In this document: piece after piece, positions 43,235 through 52,267 of the stretch | Layout of the letters: each line of letters begins with the position of its first letter | Numbering within the stretch: the first letter of the stretch is position 1 | Assembly: GCF_018343625.1 (NCBI RefSeq) | Contig: NZ_JAGYPG010000002.1 | Span: 477,280 to 541,279, forward strand | Source of the DNA: Lederbergia citri | GTDB taxonomy: Bacteria; Bacillota; Bacilli; Bacillales; Bacillaceae_C | DNA: 64,000 bases | Direction: 5' to 3' | Position numbers and translations under genes: made by a program | The notes under the pieces: model-generated | Database searches by the model: none | Seen by the model: only the letters and a program-made list of their open reading frames with translations | What the model was told of the DNA's origin: nothing

Positions 43235-45322
43235 TTACTGTTGTTGTAGTATAGACCATACCTCATCCACAGATTCACAATCCTTTAACTTTGATAAATT
43301 ACTATCCTTTGATAAAAGGTTCGTAAGCTCAGACATTGCACGCAAATGTCTAACTTGGTCGATGGATGATAATACAATTAAAATCTTTATTTTGTGTTTC
43401 ACATCTTCTGAAAAAGCTATTGGATTTTTTAAAATTAACATACTCATTCCAATGCCCAAGGCACCTTCTTCTGGTTTTGCATGTGGTAATGCTATTTCTG
43501 GAGCAATTATGATATAAGGGCCTTTTTCTTCCACATGGGCAATCATGGCATCGACGTATGCTTTCGAAATGATTTTCTGTTGAAGCAGTGGACCTGCTGC
43601 CAGTTTTATTGCAGATCGCCAATTATTAGAACCTTCTTGAATCTGGATATTACTTTTTGTCAACACATGCAATAATTCCGGTCTAAAATCAATATTTTTT
43701 TGTTCATTTCCTTTACTCAATAAACTTCTTAATCCGTTTTCCAGCCCTTTTTCATCGTGAATATCCGCAAATTCTTTAATTATATCTAATATACATTCTA
43801 TGGTTGCACTCTTTGTAATATCTACCTGTTTTCCAATAATTGAATACAATTTATTCAAAAGTGATATCTTTTCAGGCTCTGATAAAATGGGGTTCACTAC
43901 GAAAAGCGGATGATTCTTTTTCACGATTGGAACAGTTGATATGACAACATCAACATCCGCTTGAGCACCTTCACTTTCATATTCTCTTGCTGACATCGTT
44001 CGAATAAAATTGATTGATGGAAATAAACTTTCTAGCTGCTTCCTTAAAATAGCAGACGTTCCAATTCCACTATTACAAACGATCAACCCTTTTTTTCTGA
44101 TGAGTGGTTCCATACCTTCCTTACGTAGCCACCCTCCAAAATGAATGGCAATAAACGCTATCTCATCATCCCCAAGAGGACTTTTCGTTAACTTCTCAAA
44201 GTGGTGTATCACCTTTTTAGTTAATAGAAAAATATCTTCGTACTTTTCTTTAATTAAATCTGTAAGAGGGTTATGCATATTTAGACCGTATTTACATCTA
44301 AAAAATGCTGGCTGCAAATGGATTAATAAATTTTCTTCAATCTCATGAGTATTTTGAAAAACAACACCTGCCAAGGTTTGAAAATCAGATACCATATAAC
44401 GGATAGCCATTTCCAATGAATGGAAAGCATCCGTATCATCGCGATATTTATGATGAAGCTTGGCGCTTAACAATAAAGTTGTTATATAGTACACTTCATC
44501 TTCTGGGAAAGAAACGGAAAAAATATCAGTCATTGTTTGAGCAGCCTTTTCTGCTGCCAAATATTCAAGTGTCTCTCTTATTACCGTTTTTTCCACTGTA
44601 TCGATGCTGACAAGCTGTCCTCTTACTATTCTTCTACTTATCAAAAATAAATGTAGGACCAGCTGATAGTAATCATTGTCTGTAAATCGCACCTCAAGAT
44701 TCCACTCACATTCCTGCAACACAGTAAAAATTGGATCAAGGTTTAATTCACTTAAATGTACTAGTTCTCCTATTTTTTCAAATATTGGTTGGTGAGATTC
44801 TTGCATAGATAACAAGGAAAACAAGTAAAATAGAATCGCTTTTCGCTTATCAACCTCTTTTCCATGAAGTATATAACCTTCTTTTTTCTGGAAATCGACC
44901 ATGATATGAAATTGCTCAAGTTCTGCCTTCACCTTTTTTAAATCTTCAATTGCAGTATTTCTACTTACATTCGTACATTCGGATAAATCCTGAATCAAAA
45001 GAAGTGATTCACTGATTAATAATTGCAGTGCACTCCAAGCAACTCTTTCTTCAGCCGTATATTCAACATAGTGGAGATCACTTAATGGAAATTCATTTGA
45101 TAATATTTCCTTTGTATCCGACTTTAAATAAAATCCTTGTGAACGCTGATACAGAACAGGATGCAATTTTCTTTTTTTCAACCAGTAATTGATTCTATCT
45201 ATTTCATTGTAAATTGTTCTTCTCGACACACTAAAACGTTGAGTCAATTCATTTATCGATACATTTTTATTTTGTAAAATCAATTCCTGCAATATGGCAT
45301 GACTTCGTTTACCTAGTAACAC
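43235..45322 (-). CDS. PRD-domain transcriptional regulator with EIIB- and EIIA-like domains (BglG/MtlR type)
   Basis: 695 residues, GTG start. Order: N-terminal winged helix (~5-60: KRSHAILQELILQ, SINELTQRFSVSRRTIYNEI), second HTH (~75-130: DLSECTNVSRNTAIEDLKK), two PRDs (~185-290 and ~300-400, with LILHLFLISRRIVRGQ and FEKLTKSPLGDDEIAFIAIH), an EIIB-gat-like domain (GLIVCNSGIGTSAILRKQL with Cys) and a C-terminal EIIA domain (IIIAPEIALPHAKPEEGALG with His). This is an activator whose activity is set by PTS phosphorylation. It is first in the operon IIA-IIB-IIC and should activate it when the sugar is present. Confidence 0.92.
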   Translation of the reverse strand: MLLGKRSHAILQELILQNKNVSINELTQRFSVSRRTIYNEIDRINYWLKKRKLHPVLYQRSQGFYLKSDTKEILSNEFPLSDLHYVEYTAEERVAWSALQLLISESLLLIQDLSECTNVSRNTAIEDLKKVKAELEQFHIMVDFQKKEGYILHGKEVDKRKAILFYLFSLLSMQESHQPIFEKIGELVHLSELNLDPIFTVLQECEWNLEVRFTDNDYYQLVLHLFLISRRIVRGQLVSIDTVEKTVIRETLEYLAAEKAAQTMTDIFSVSFPEDEVYYITTLLLSAKLHHKYRDDTDAFHSLEMAIRYMVSDFQTLAGVVFQNTHEIEENLLIHLQPAFFRCKYGLNMHNPLTDLIKEKYEDIFLLTKKVIHHFEKLTKSPLGDDEIAFIAIHFGGWLRKEGMEPLIRKKGLIVCNSGIGTSAILRKQLESLFPSINFIRTMSAREYESEGAQADVDVVISTVPIVKKNHPLFVVNPILSEPEKISLLNKLYSIIGKQVDITKSATIECILDIIKEFADIHDEKGLENGLRSLLSKGNEQKNIDFRPELLHVLTKSNIQIQEGSNNWRSAIKLAAGPLLQQKIISKAYVDAMIAHVEEKGPYIIIAPEIALPHAKPEEGALGIGMSMLILKNPIAFSEDVKHKIKILIVLSSIDQVRHLRAMSELTNLLSKDSNLSKLKDCESVDEVWSILQQQ

Positions 45323-45587
45323 GTTCTCACCCCTGCCAAAGAGAAATCCTTACTTCCATCATAAATAATAATGCTGAAGAATTACAGACCAAAAGACCCA
45401 CAAAGATTTGTGCAAAAATGGATGGTAAAATTAGTTTAAACAAAAAATGTACCAATTAAGAATTTAGTTTTTGATTTTATTTTTTCACTAAAATCCTATT
45501 CCAACATTTTAAGAAAAATTAATACTTGCATTTTTTTTCGCCCAAGCTTATAATCAATTTCAATCACATATGCTTTACCTTTTTTAA

Positions 45588-45893
45588 AGACGATGAAGAG
45601 AAAAAGTAGGATTATTGGTTTTACAAAGAGAGCTTCGGTAGCTGAAAAGAAGCAAAAATCACAGTCTGAACAATGGCCTCCGAGTTGCGAGCTGAACGTC
45701 CATTTGCGGATTAGTAGGTGCCGACGAGATTTGGTACTCGTTACAAATACCACAGTATTCCGAGCAAAGATGTATTTGTGCTCTAGTACTTGCAGAGGCT
45801 GTTTTGTGTGAACAAACAGTAAAATAAGGTGGTACCACGTGAATCCAACCACGTCCTTATCTTTTATATAAAGATACGGGCGTGGTTTTTTGT
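45588..45893 (+). promoter_or_regulatory. T-box riboswitch (candidate methionine specifier) with terminator
   Basis: Stem I shows the AGTAG element near 45604-45612, then AGAGAGC in the distal region and the specifier side TCTGAACAATGGCC followed by GAGTTGCGAGC. The best specifier is ATG (45673-45675), i.e. methionine, followed by the usual purine. The T-box AAGGTGGTACCACG is at 45826-45839. The terminator has CCACG (45849-45853) and CGTGG (45881-45885) arms plus six T. Uncharged tRNA binding should allow readthrough into the SAM hydrolase and ECF genes. T-box class is certain; the specifier reading is likely. Confidence 0.9.
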
Positions 45894-45930
45894 TTTTCTA
45901 AAACTTTTTACACAGATGGAGGAATTTACA

Positions 45931-46788
45931 ATGGCAAACAATTTAGTGATTCAAACAGATTTCGGTTTAAGTGACGGTGCTGTAAGTGCTATGTACGGTG
46001 TGGCGATTTCAGTCGACCCAGCACTTAGAATCTTTGACCTAACTCATGACATTCCACAATATAATATATGGGAGGGCTCCTATCGCCTCTATCAAACCAT
46101 TTCCTATTGGCCAGAAGGAACAGTTTTCATTTCGGTCGTCGATCCAGGAGTTGGTTCCGATCGCCGCAGCATCGTTGCGAAAACCACTCAAAATCAATAC
46201 ATCGTGACACCAGATAACGGGACACTCACTCACATAAAAGATGAAATAGGAATCGTTGAAGTGAGAATCATTGATGAATCAGTTAATCGCTTGCCAAAAT
46301 CAGGTGAATCCTATACATTCCATGGCCGCGACGTATATGCCTATACAGGAGCGAGACTTGCATCTGGCGTCATCTCCTTTGAAGAAGTTGGTCCCGAAGT
46401 TACAGTAGATTCCGTAGTTGAACTTGCAAAATTTGTTCCAACGATCGATGAAGCTTCCGTCACTGGAAATATCGATATTCTTGACATTCGATTCGGAAAC
46501 TTATGGACAAATATCGCAAGAACGCTTTTCCTACAATTAAATGTTGAATACGGCGATAATTTTGAAGTGACGATTCATAACGATACACGTCAAGTTTATA
46601 AAAACATCATGACATACGGACGTTCCTTTGCAGATAGCCATTTAGGGGAACCATTAATTTACGTAAATTCACTTGATAATCTTGGAATAGCCCTCAACCA
46701 AGGCTCATTCGCAAAAGCATATCATATTGAAACAGGTGCAAATTGGAAAATATCACTCCGCAAAGTGCCAAAAGTCATATATAATTGA
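45931..46788 (+). CDS. SAM hydroxide adenosyltransferase (DUF62 family SAM hydrolase)
   Basis: 285 residues from the ATG at 45931 with GGAGG upstream. DUF62 motifs are [17 protein letters not shown] at the N-terminus, [18 protein letters not shown] (Asp and Arg seven residues apart), [10 protein letters not shown] and [19 protein letters not shown] (His). This Asp-Arg-His set activates water to cut SAM into adenosine and methionine. It is related to fluorinase and chlorinase but lacks their context. First gene after a Met-type T-box and followed by an ECF importer, it should release methionine from imported or internal SAM. Confidence 0.92.
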   Translation: MANNLVIQTDFGLSDGAVSAMYGVAISVDPALRIFDLTHDIPQYNIWEGSYRLYQTISYWPEGTVFISVVDPGVGSDRRSIVAKTTQNQYIVTPDNGTLTHIKDEIGIVEVRIIDESVNRLPKSGESYTFHGRDVYAYTGARLASGVISFEEVGPEVTVDSVVELAKFVPTIDEASVTGNIDILDIRFGNLWTNIARTLFLQLNVEYGDNFEVTIHNDTRQVYKNIMTYGRSFADSHLGEPLIYVNSLDNLGIALNQGSFAKAYHIETGANWKISLRKVPKVIYN

Positions 46789-46834
46789 AGATGTCATAAT
46801 ATTAAATATTTCGAAAAAGGGAGAAGGATCTAGA

Positions 46835-47386
46835 ATGGGGAAAAATTTAGCGATTAAAACAATCGTAGCGATTGGGATTGGAGCAGCAGTATTTGTCATC
46901 TTAGGGAGATTTGCTTCGATTCCGACTGGAGTTCCGAATACTAATTTTAATACGTCATATGCATTCTTAGCACTGATGGCAGTCGTATTTGGACCAATTG
47001 CAGGTGGACTTATTGGATTGATTGGCCATGCATTGCTTGACTCGATTATGTGGGGTTCCATTTGGTGGAGCTGGGTAATTATTTCAGCATTAGTCGGATT
47101 TTTCTTCGGTCTTGCTGGAAAACGTATCAATATTGAATCAGGAGAGTTTGGTAAAAAACAAATTATTCCATTTACTATCCTCCAGATAATTATTCAAATT
47201 ATTGGATGGGGGCTTCTTGCTCCAACACTCGACATACTTATTTACGCAGAGCCTGCAAATAAAGTTTGGACACAAGGTATTGTAGCTGGACTCTTTAACA
47301 TTGTTACGGTTGCAGTGCTTGGTACAATTCTACTTGTAGCTTACGCAAAAACTAGAGTGAAAAGTGGAAGCTTGAAAGCAGAATAA
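46835..47386 (+). CDS. ECF transporter S component (UPF0397 family)
   Basis: 183 residues, six membrane helices. It begins [19 protein letters not shown] then [17 protein letters not shown], the signature start of UPF0397 substrate-binding subunits; [19 protein letters not shown] follows. Database labels often call the family riboflavin-type ECF S component, but I see no riboflavin link. GAAGG lies 7 bases before ATG 46835. It should capture the substrate for the A and T proteins downstream. T-box and SAM hydrolase context suggests SAM, methionine or a methylthio compound. Confidence 0.9.
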   Translation: MGKNLAIKTIVAIGIGAAVFVILGRFASIPTGVPNTNFNTSYAFLALMAVVFGPIAGGLIGLIGHALLDSIMWGSIWWSWVIISALVGFFFGLAGKRINIESGEFGKKQIIPFTILQIIIQIIGWGLLAPTLDILIYAEPANKVWTQGIVAGLFNIVTVAVLGTILLVAYAKTRVKSGSLKAE

Positions 47387-47405
47387 TTTTATTATTGAAT
47401 TTATT

Positions 47406-47430
47406 GAGGAAATCGTACTGCGGTTTCCTC
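47406..47430 (+). other. small hairpin between S and A component genes
   Basis: GAGGAAA (47406-47412) pairs with TTTCCTC (47424-47430); GTTTT follows. It may tune expression of the ATPase relative to the S component. Confidence 0.45.
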
Positions 47431-47457
47431 GTTTTAAATGTATTTGAGGAGATCACA

Positions 47458-49164
47458 ATGAAAAAGCCTGTTATTCAATTTGAACAATTTACATTTAAAT
47501 ACCGTACACAAGTTGATCCCACTCTTCACGACATCAATTTAACGATTTATGAAGGTGAAAAAGTCCTGATTGTTGGGCCTTCAGGTTCTGGAAAAAGTAC
47601 AATCGGCCACTGCCTCAACGGTCTCATACCATTTTCCTATAAAGGAGAGATTACTGGGAGTTTAAAAATAATGGGGCAAGAGACAAAAAAACACGATATT
47701 TTTTCACTCTCTAAAATGGTTGGAACGGTTTTACAAGATCCTGATGGGCAATTTATCGGACTTACTGTTGGAGAAGATATTGCTTTCGCACTTGAAAATG
47801 ATGTCCGTGCACAGGACGAAATGTTCTCAATCGTAAAAGACGTTTCTAAAATGGTCGATATGGACGATTATTTACAATCATCGCTTCATCAATTATCGGG
47901 AGGACAAAAGCAACGTGTATCCCTGGCAGGAGTAATGGTCGACGATGTCGATATTTTACTTTTCGACGAGCCGCTCGCCAATCTCGATCCAGCAACAGGT
48001 AAACACTCGATTCACCTCATTGACCGCATTCAACAGGAAACAAATACAACTGTTGTCATCATTGAGCATCGCCTCGAAGACGTACTTGAATGCCATGTCG
48101 ATCGAATTATTGTTGTAGATAAAGGCAGAATTGTAGCCGACCTTACACCTGATGAATTACTTGCTTCTTCCATCCTAGAAGAATGCAATATTCGTGAACC
48201 ACTTTATGTAAAAGCAGCAAAATACGCAGGATCCGAAGTGACAGCAGAATCTAAGCCATCCCATATCGATACATTTTTCGTTGATAAGGATAAGTTACTC
48301 ACCTGGTTTGAAGCGACCAATCCTCCTGAAAGGAAAAAGAAAACAGATTCAATTTTAGAGCTGGAAAACATTCATTTTAGCTATTCACCAGGACGCGAAA
48401 TTATACACGGCGTATCTTTTACTATTGAAAAAGGCGAAATGGTCAGTATTGCTGGTAAAAATGGAGCTGGAAAATCAACGCTCGCTAGTCTCATTTGTGG
48501 TTTTATAAAACCTAATTCGGGGAGAATTATTTTTAAAGGTGAAGACATCACGAACGATACGATCAAAGAACGTGCCGAGCGCATTGGAATCGTCATGCAA
48601 AATCCAAACCAAATGATTTCAAAGCATATGATTTTTGAAGAAGTAGCGTTGGGATTAGTATTGCGTGGCGTTCCAGAAGATGAAATAAAAGAACGAGTTG
48701 AAAATACATTGCGGATCTGCGGTCTCTATCCATTTCGGAACTGGCCGATTTCAGCCCTTAGCTTTGGACAGAAAAAACGTGTTACCATTGCTTCTATATT
48801 AGTATTAGAACCTGAACTGATTATTTTAGATGAACCAACTGCTGGACAAGATTTCAAGCATTATACAGAAATCATGGAATTTTTAACGGAACTAAATGAC
48901 CAAGGCATCACGATTTTAATGATCACACATGATATGCACTTAATGCTCGAGTACACACCGCGAGCGATCGTCATTGCCGGCGGGGAAAAAATTGCTGATG
49001 ATACTGCGGCGAATATCCTTACAGATCGAAACGTAATCGAAAAAGCGAATTTGAAAGAAACGTCATTATTCGACTTAGCCGTAAAAGCCGGAGTCAAAGA
49101 GCCAAGAGAATTCGTCGGACGATTTATCTCCTTCGATAAGGAGGTTAGAACAACATGGCAGTAG
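47458..49164 (+). CDS. ECF transporter ATPase with two fused ABC domains
   Basis: 568 residues, ATG 47458 with GAGGAG upstream. Domain 1 (~5-250) has Walker A VGPSGSGKSTIGHCLNG, signature LSGGQKQRVSLAG and Walker B ILLFDEPLANLDP. Domain 2 (~300-530) has AGKNGAGKSTLASLICG, signature LSFGQKKRVTIAS and LIILDEPTAGQDF. The linker (~255-300) carries FFVDKDKLLTWFE. A single double-ATPase replaces the EcfA1/EcfA2 pair, as in dedicated (group I) ECF systems. It overlaps the T gene by 10 bp. Confidence 0.94.
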   Translation: MKKPVIQFEQFTFKYRTQVDPTLHDINLTIYEGEKVLIVGPSGSGKSTIGHCLNGLIPFSYKGEITGSLKIMGQETKKHDIFSLSKMVGTVLQDPDGQFIGLTVGEDIAFALENDVRAQDEMFSIVKDVSKMVDMDDYLQSSLHQLSGGQKQRVSLAGVMVDDVDILLFDEPLANLDPATGKHSIHLIDRIQQETNTTVVIIEHRLEDVLECHVDRIIVVDKGRIVADLTPDELLASSILEECNIREPLYVKAAKYAGSEVTAESKPSHIDTFFVDKDKLLTWFEATNPPERKKKTDSILELENIHFSYSPGREIIHGVSFTIEKGEMVSIAGKNGAGKSTLASLICGFIKPNSGRIIFKGEDITNDTIKERAERIGIVMQNPNQMISKHMIFEEVALGLVLRGVPEDEIKERVENTLRICGLYPFRNWPISALSFGQKKRVTIASILVLEPELIILDEPTAGQDFKHYTEIMEFLTELNDQGITILMITHDMHLMLEYTPRAIVIAGGEKIADDTAANILTDRNVIEKANLKETSLFDLAVKAGVKEPREFVGRFISFDKEVRTTWQ

Positions 49165-49988
49165 AAATGCTCGCATATATTGATCGTCCATCCCTAATTC
49201 ATCGGCTGACAGGTGCTACGAAACTTATTTGCTTTATTTTATGGTCCACCGCCGCCATGCTTACGTATGATACACGAGTGCTGCTATTTTTATTCGTCGC
49301 AAGCATCTCTATTTTTATTGCGTCTCAAGTAAAAGTTCGCGAAATCTCCTTTGTTTTGATTTTCATATTAGCCTTTTTACTGCTGAACAATATCGCCATT
49401 TACGTTTTTTCACCACAAGAAGGAGTTAAAATTTACGGTACAAGCCATGTCATTTTTGAAATAGTAGGTAGATATAACGTAACGTGGGAGCAACTATTTT
49501 ACCAATTTAATATAACGATTAAATATTTTACAATTATCCCAGCAGCCCTTTTGTTTATCGTAACAACACATCCTAGTGAATTCGCGGCTTCACTGAACAG
49601 AATCGGGGTAAGCTATCGAATTTCCTATGCTGTCGCTTTGGCCTTACGCTATATCCCTGACATTCAGCGCGACTTTCGCAACATTGCAATCACCCAACAA
49701 GCACGCGGAATCGACATGTCGAGCAAAGAAAAATTAGGGAAGAGAATTAAAAACATTGCGTCCATCATCATCCCATTAATACTATCGAGCTTAGATCGAA
49801 TCGAAGTCATCAGCAACGCCATGGAACTTCGCGGTTTTGGAAAAAATAAAAAGCGCTCCTGGTACAGCGCTCGTCCATTTAAAAGAATTGATTATATCGC
49901 ACTCATTATAGTAGGAATTGTGTTCGTCCTATCACTGATTATTACCTTTTATAACGGAAGTAGATTTTACAACCCATTCAGGGCGTGA
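49155..49988 (+). CDS. ECF transporter T component
   Basis: 277 residues with five or so membrane helices. The cytoplasmic coupling helices have the two expected short motifs: ALRYIPDIQRDFRNIAITQQ then ARGID, and AMELRGFGKNKKRSW. The N-terminus LAYIDRPSLIHRLTGATKLI is characteristic of EcfT/CbiQ-type proteins. It ends the T-box operon; the terminator stem starts over its stop codon. Confidence 0.93.
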   Translation: MAVEMLAYIDRPSLIHRLTGATKLICFILWSTAAMLTYDTRVLLFLFVASISIFIASQVKVREISFVLIFILAFLLLNNIAIYVFSPQEGVKIYGTSHVIFEIVGRYNVTWEQLFYQFNITIKYFTIIPAALLFIVTTHPSEFAASLNRIGVSYRISYAVALALRYIPDIQRDFRNIAITQQARGIDMSSKEKLGKRIKNIASIIIPLILSSLDRIEVISNAMELRGFGKNKKRSWYSARPFKRIDYIALIIVGIVFVLSLIITFYNGSRFYNPFRA

Positions 49989-50008
49989 TTAACACGTCCT
50001 GATTTTTT
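49978..50008 (+). terminator. terminator of the T-box/ECF operon
   Basis: TCAGGGCGTG (49978-49987) and CACGTCCTGA (49993-50002) form a stem with one mismatch, followed by six T. It overlaps the T-component stop codon. Confidence 0.8.
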
Positions 50009-50044
50009 ATGCATGTTTCAGCTAAAATACTTATAAAAAGTAAT

Positions 50045-50071
50045 CCCCCCTAGAAATAAATCCTAAGGGGG
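50045..50071 (-). terminator. hairpin downstream of four-domain NlpC/P60 gene
   Basis: CCCCC-TAG (50046-50053) pairs with CTA-GGGGG (50063-50071) with a bulged A; a T5 run lies just beyond it on the minus strand. It is about 60 bp after the stop at 50132. Confidence 0.5.
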
Positions 50072-50131
50072 AAATAGTTATATTACTTGATAACTATAGT
50101 GACAGGCACCACCGGTTTTTTGTCGAATAAT

Positions 50132-51733
50132 CTATTTGACTACTCTTACCGCTCCAATGTATTTAGAGCTCCAACTGGTGTTTGTTTTGATGTTAGTAAT
50201 TCTTACTCCGTCTGACACCGTTACATGAACGACTTGGTTGTTGCCTATATAGATGGCTGGGTTGATTGCTGTTAGTTTAAAAAATACGATATCACCCGGT
50301 TGAAGGTTGCTTCTTTCTACGCTCTCACCAATTAACATTTGTTGGTCGCCCCAGCGCGGGATGTCAATGTTTGCTGCATGTTTGTATACGTATTGAACAA
50401 AGCCGGAAACATCGAAACCTGTGTTTGGATCTGTTCCCCCATTTACGTAAGGAACTTCTCCAATAAATTTTGTTGCTTCTGCAACAATTGGGTTTTCTTT
50501 TGGTATAGTTAATCCGGTAAACCTGCGCACACCGGTAAATTTAGATTGCCAATATTCACTGCTTAAATAAGAAATGGTAACCGCATCACCTCTTGTGGCA
50601 TGAATAAACTGGTTATCTCCAATATAAATGCCCTCATGAGAGATTCCTTCCCTATACGTATCGCTGAAGAATATTACATCTCCTGACTGAATATCTGCCA
50701 TTTCTATCTTTTTACCCACCTGCCATTGTTGGTCTGTAGACCTAGGTAAGTAAATTCCTAACGCTTTTTCATACACATAGCGGACAAAGGATGAGCAATC
50801 AAATCCTTCTTCTGGATTCTCGCCGCCGAATACATATGGAATTCCTTTATATTTAAGAGCTTCTTTTACAAGTGGATTATTTGCATCAATAACTGGCGCC
50901 CCAGTTATACGTTTTGCTCCAACAAAATTAGAGCTCCAGTATGCACTTTTTTCAAAGCTCGTAATCGTTACACCTTGTGATACTGTCGCATGGATAAGCT
51001 CGTCATTCCCTTTATAGATTGCGACATGTGTGATATTACTAGTGTTGCTGCCAAAAAAGACTAAATCTCCTGGCTCTAATGACTTCCTAGCTACTTCGGT
51101 TCCCATGGCAAATTGTTGTTGTGCCGTACGAGGAAGCTTAAATCCTAACGTTTGATTTATGACATATTGCGTAAATCCCGAGCTATCGAATCCATTAGGT
51201 GTCGTCCCGCCATAAAGGTATGGAGTACCTTCGTACTTAAGTGCTTCTTTTACAATAGTATTATCTATCGTTGCTGCCGGTAATTTGGATACACGCCTGG
51301 CACCGACATAATTCGCGCTCCAATACGCACTTTTTTCGAAGCTCGTAATACTTACACCTTGTGAAACTGTCACATGGATAAGCTGGTCATTTCCTTTGTA
51401 AAACGCTACGTGAGTTATATTAGTTTCACTACTGCCGAAAAAAACGAGATCCCCTGGCAAAAGTGAATTTCTTGCTACCGCTGTTCCCACACCATATTGC
51501 TTTTGTGCCGTACGTGGCATGGCTTGATTATATGTTTGATCAAATATATATTTTACAAATCCTGAGCTATCAAAGCCTTGTGGAGATTCCCCTCCATATA
51601 AATATGGAGCGCCTATATATTTATTGGCTTCGATTAATAAAGGATTTTCCGTGGCTGCCTGACTTTCCTTGACCCCATTGAAAACGACTAGAATGATCAT
51701 CATAGTCATCATAAAAATGTACTTCGTTTTCAA
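50132..51733 (-). CDS. secreted protein with four NlpC/P60 domains, only one with intact catalytic Cys
   Basis: 533 residues, TTG start, signal peptide ending near SQA-AT (27). Four tandem NlpC/P60 domains follow: ~31-150, ~158-278, ~286-407, ~414-533. The catalytic Cys position is Ser56 in D1 (GFDSSGF), Ser184 in D2 (GFDSSGF), Cys313 in D3 (GFDCSSF) and Val442 in D4 (GFDVSGF). The catalytic His is present in D1-D3 (His108, His236, His366) but replaced in D4 (AINPAIYIG). So D3 should be the only hydrolase; the others are probably binding domains. B. subtilis PgdS, the PGA DL-endopeptidase, has three such domains and is encoded by the pgs operon. Proximity to capBCADE makes a PGA hydrolase the best guess; peptidoglycan is the alternative. 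Confidence 0.88.
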   Translation of the reverse strand: MKTKYIFMMTMMIILVVFNGVKESQAATENPLLIEANKYIGAPYLYGGESPQGFDSSGFVKYIFDQTYNQAMPRTAQKQYGVGTAVARNSLLPGDLVFFGSSETNITHVAFYKGNDQLIHVTVSQGVSITSFEKSAYWSANYVGARRVSKLPAATIDNTIVKEALKYEGTPYLYGGTTPNGFDSSGFTQYVINQTLGFKLPRTAQQQFAMGTEVARKSLEPGDLVFFGSNTSNITHVAIYKGNDELIHATVSQGVTITSFEKSAYWSSNFVGAKRITGAPVIDANNPLVKEALKYKGIPYVFGGENPEEGFDCSSFVRYVYEKALGIYLPRSTDQQWQVGKKIEMADIQSGDVIFFSDTYREGISHEGIYIGDNQFIHATRGDAVTISYLSSEYWQSKFTGVRRFTGLTIPKENPIVAEATKFIGEVPYVNGGTDPNTGFDVSGFVQYVYKHAANIDIPRWGDQQMLIGESVERSNLQPGDIVFFKLTAINPAIYIGNNQVVHVTVSDGVRITNIKTNTSWSSKYIGAVRVVK

Positions 51734-51756
51734 ATTTCTCTTTTCCTCCCCTTTTT

Positions 51757-51783
51757 ATGGTAAATACATGTATATTTTACCAT
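51757..51783 (-). promoter_or_regulatory. palindrome upstream of NlpC/P60 gene
   Basis: Arms ATGGTAAA (51757-51764) and TTTACCAT (51776-51783) surround an 11-base centre with ACATGT. It lies 24-50 bp before the start, a likely repressor site or a leader hairpin. Confidence 0.45.
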
Positions 51784-52209
51784 ATCATAGGTCGAAAGAA
51801 CGTTTTTAGAATATTTTTATTTTTGTAATATGAGTTTTCTAGTACAAAATCATTAAATAACACATTAATTAGCTGCCCAATTCGTATACAAATTAGGTAA
51901 CTTCTTTTTGTTAATATAATAAAAATTAGTAGAATTACGGAAAAAATATCACTGCGATTCCACTACTTTAGTAAGGTGACAGAAGTTTGTGTCATTTTGC
52001 TAATTCATATGTTAAAACGGTTACCGAAATTTCAAGAAGGTAGTTTAAAAAGAACAGATTTCAAATATATTTAATGCAGGATCAATTTGTCCTTGCACTG
52101 GGGAAATACGGGAGCGAGCTGGGACTTTTTCACCCTTTCATTCTCGTGGGTGCAAGAGCTTGGTGATTAACACCGGGGCTTTAGTTTAATAAGTAGAAGT
52201 ATAGAAAAA
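51784..52209. other. gene-free stretch left of IS3 element
   Basis: No supported gene. The part from 52080 to 52200 is GC-richer, with short self-complementary words (TTGCAC and GTGCAA), and might be a small relic; the rest is AT-rich. Confidence 0.35.
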
Positions 52210-52267
52210 TGCTCAGGGCTTATGAAGTGCCCCCTGTAAAGTAGACAGCGGAAATAATAAAAAAATT

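Noticed and set aside
45496..45852. 118-codon minus-strand frame opposite the T-box leader
   Set aside because: It is antisense to a highly structured leader RNA and has no family features or ribosome site.
46835..47386. Calling the UPF0397 S component a riboflavin transporter
   Set aside because: That is a common database label; the T-box and SAM hydrolase context gives no link to flavins.
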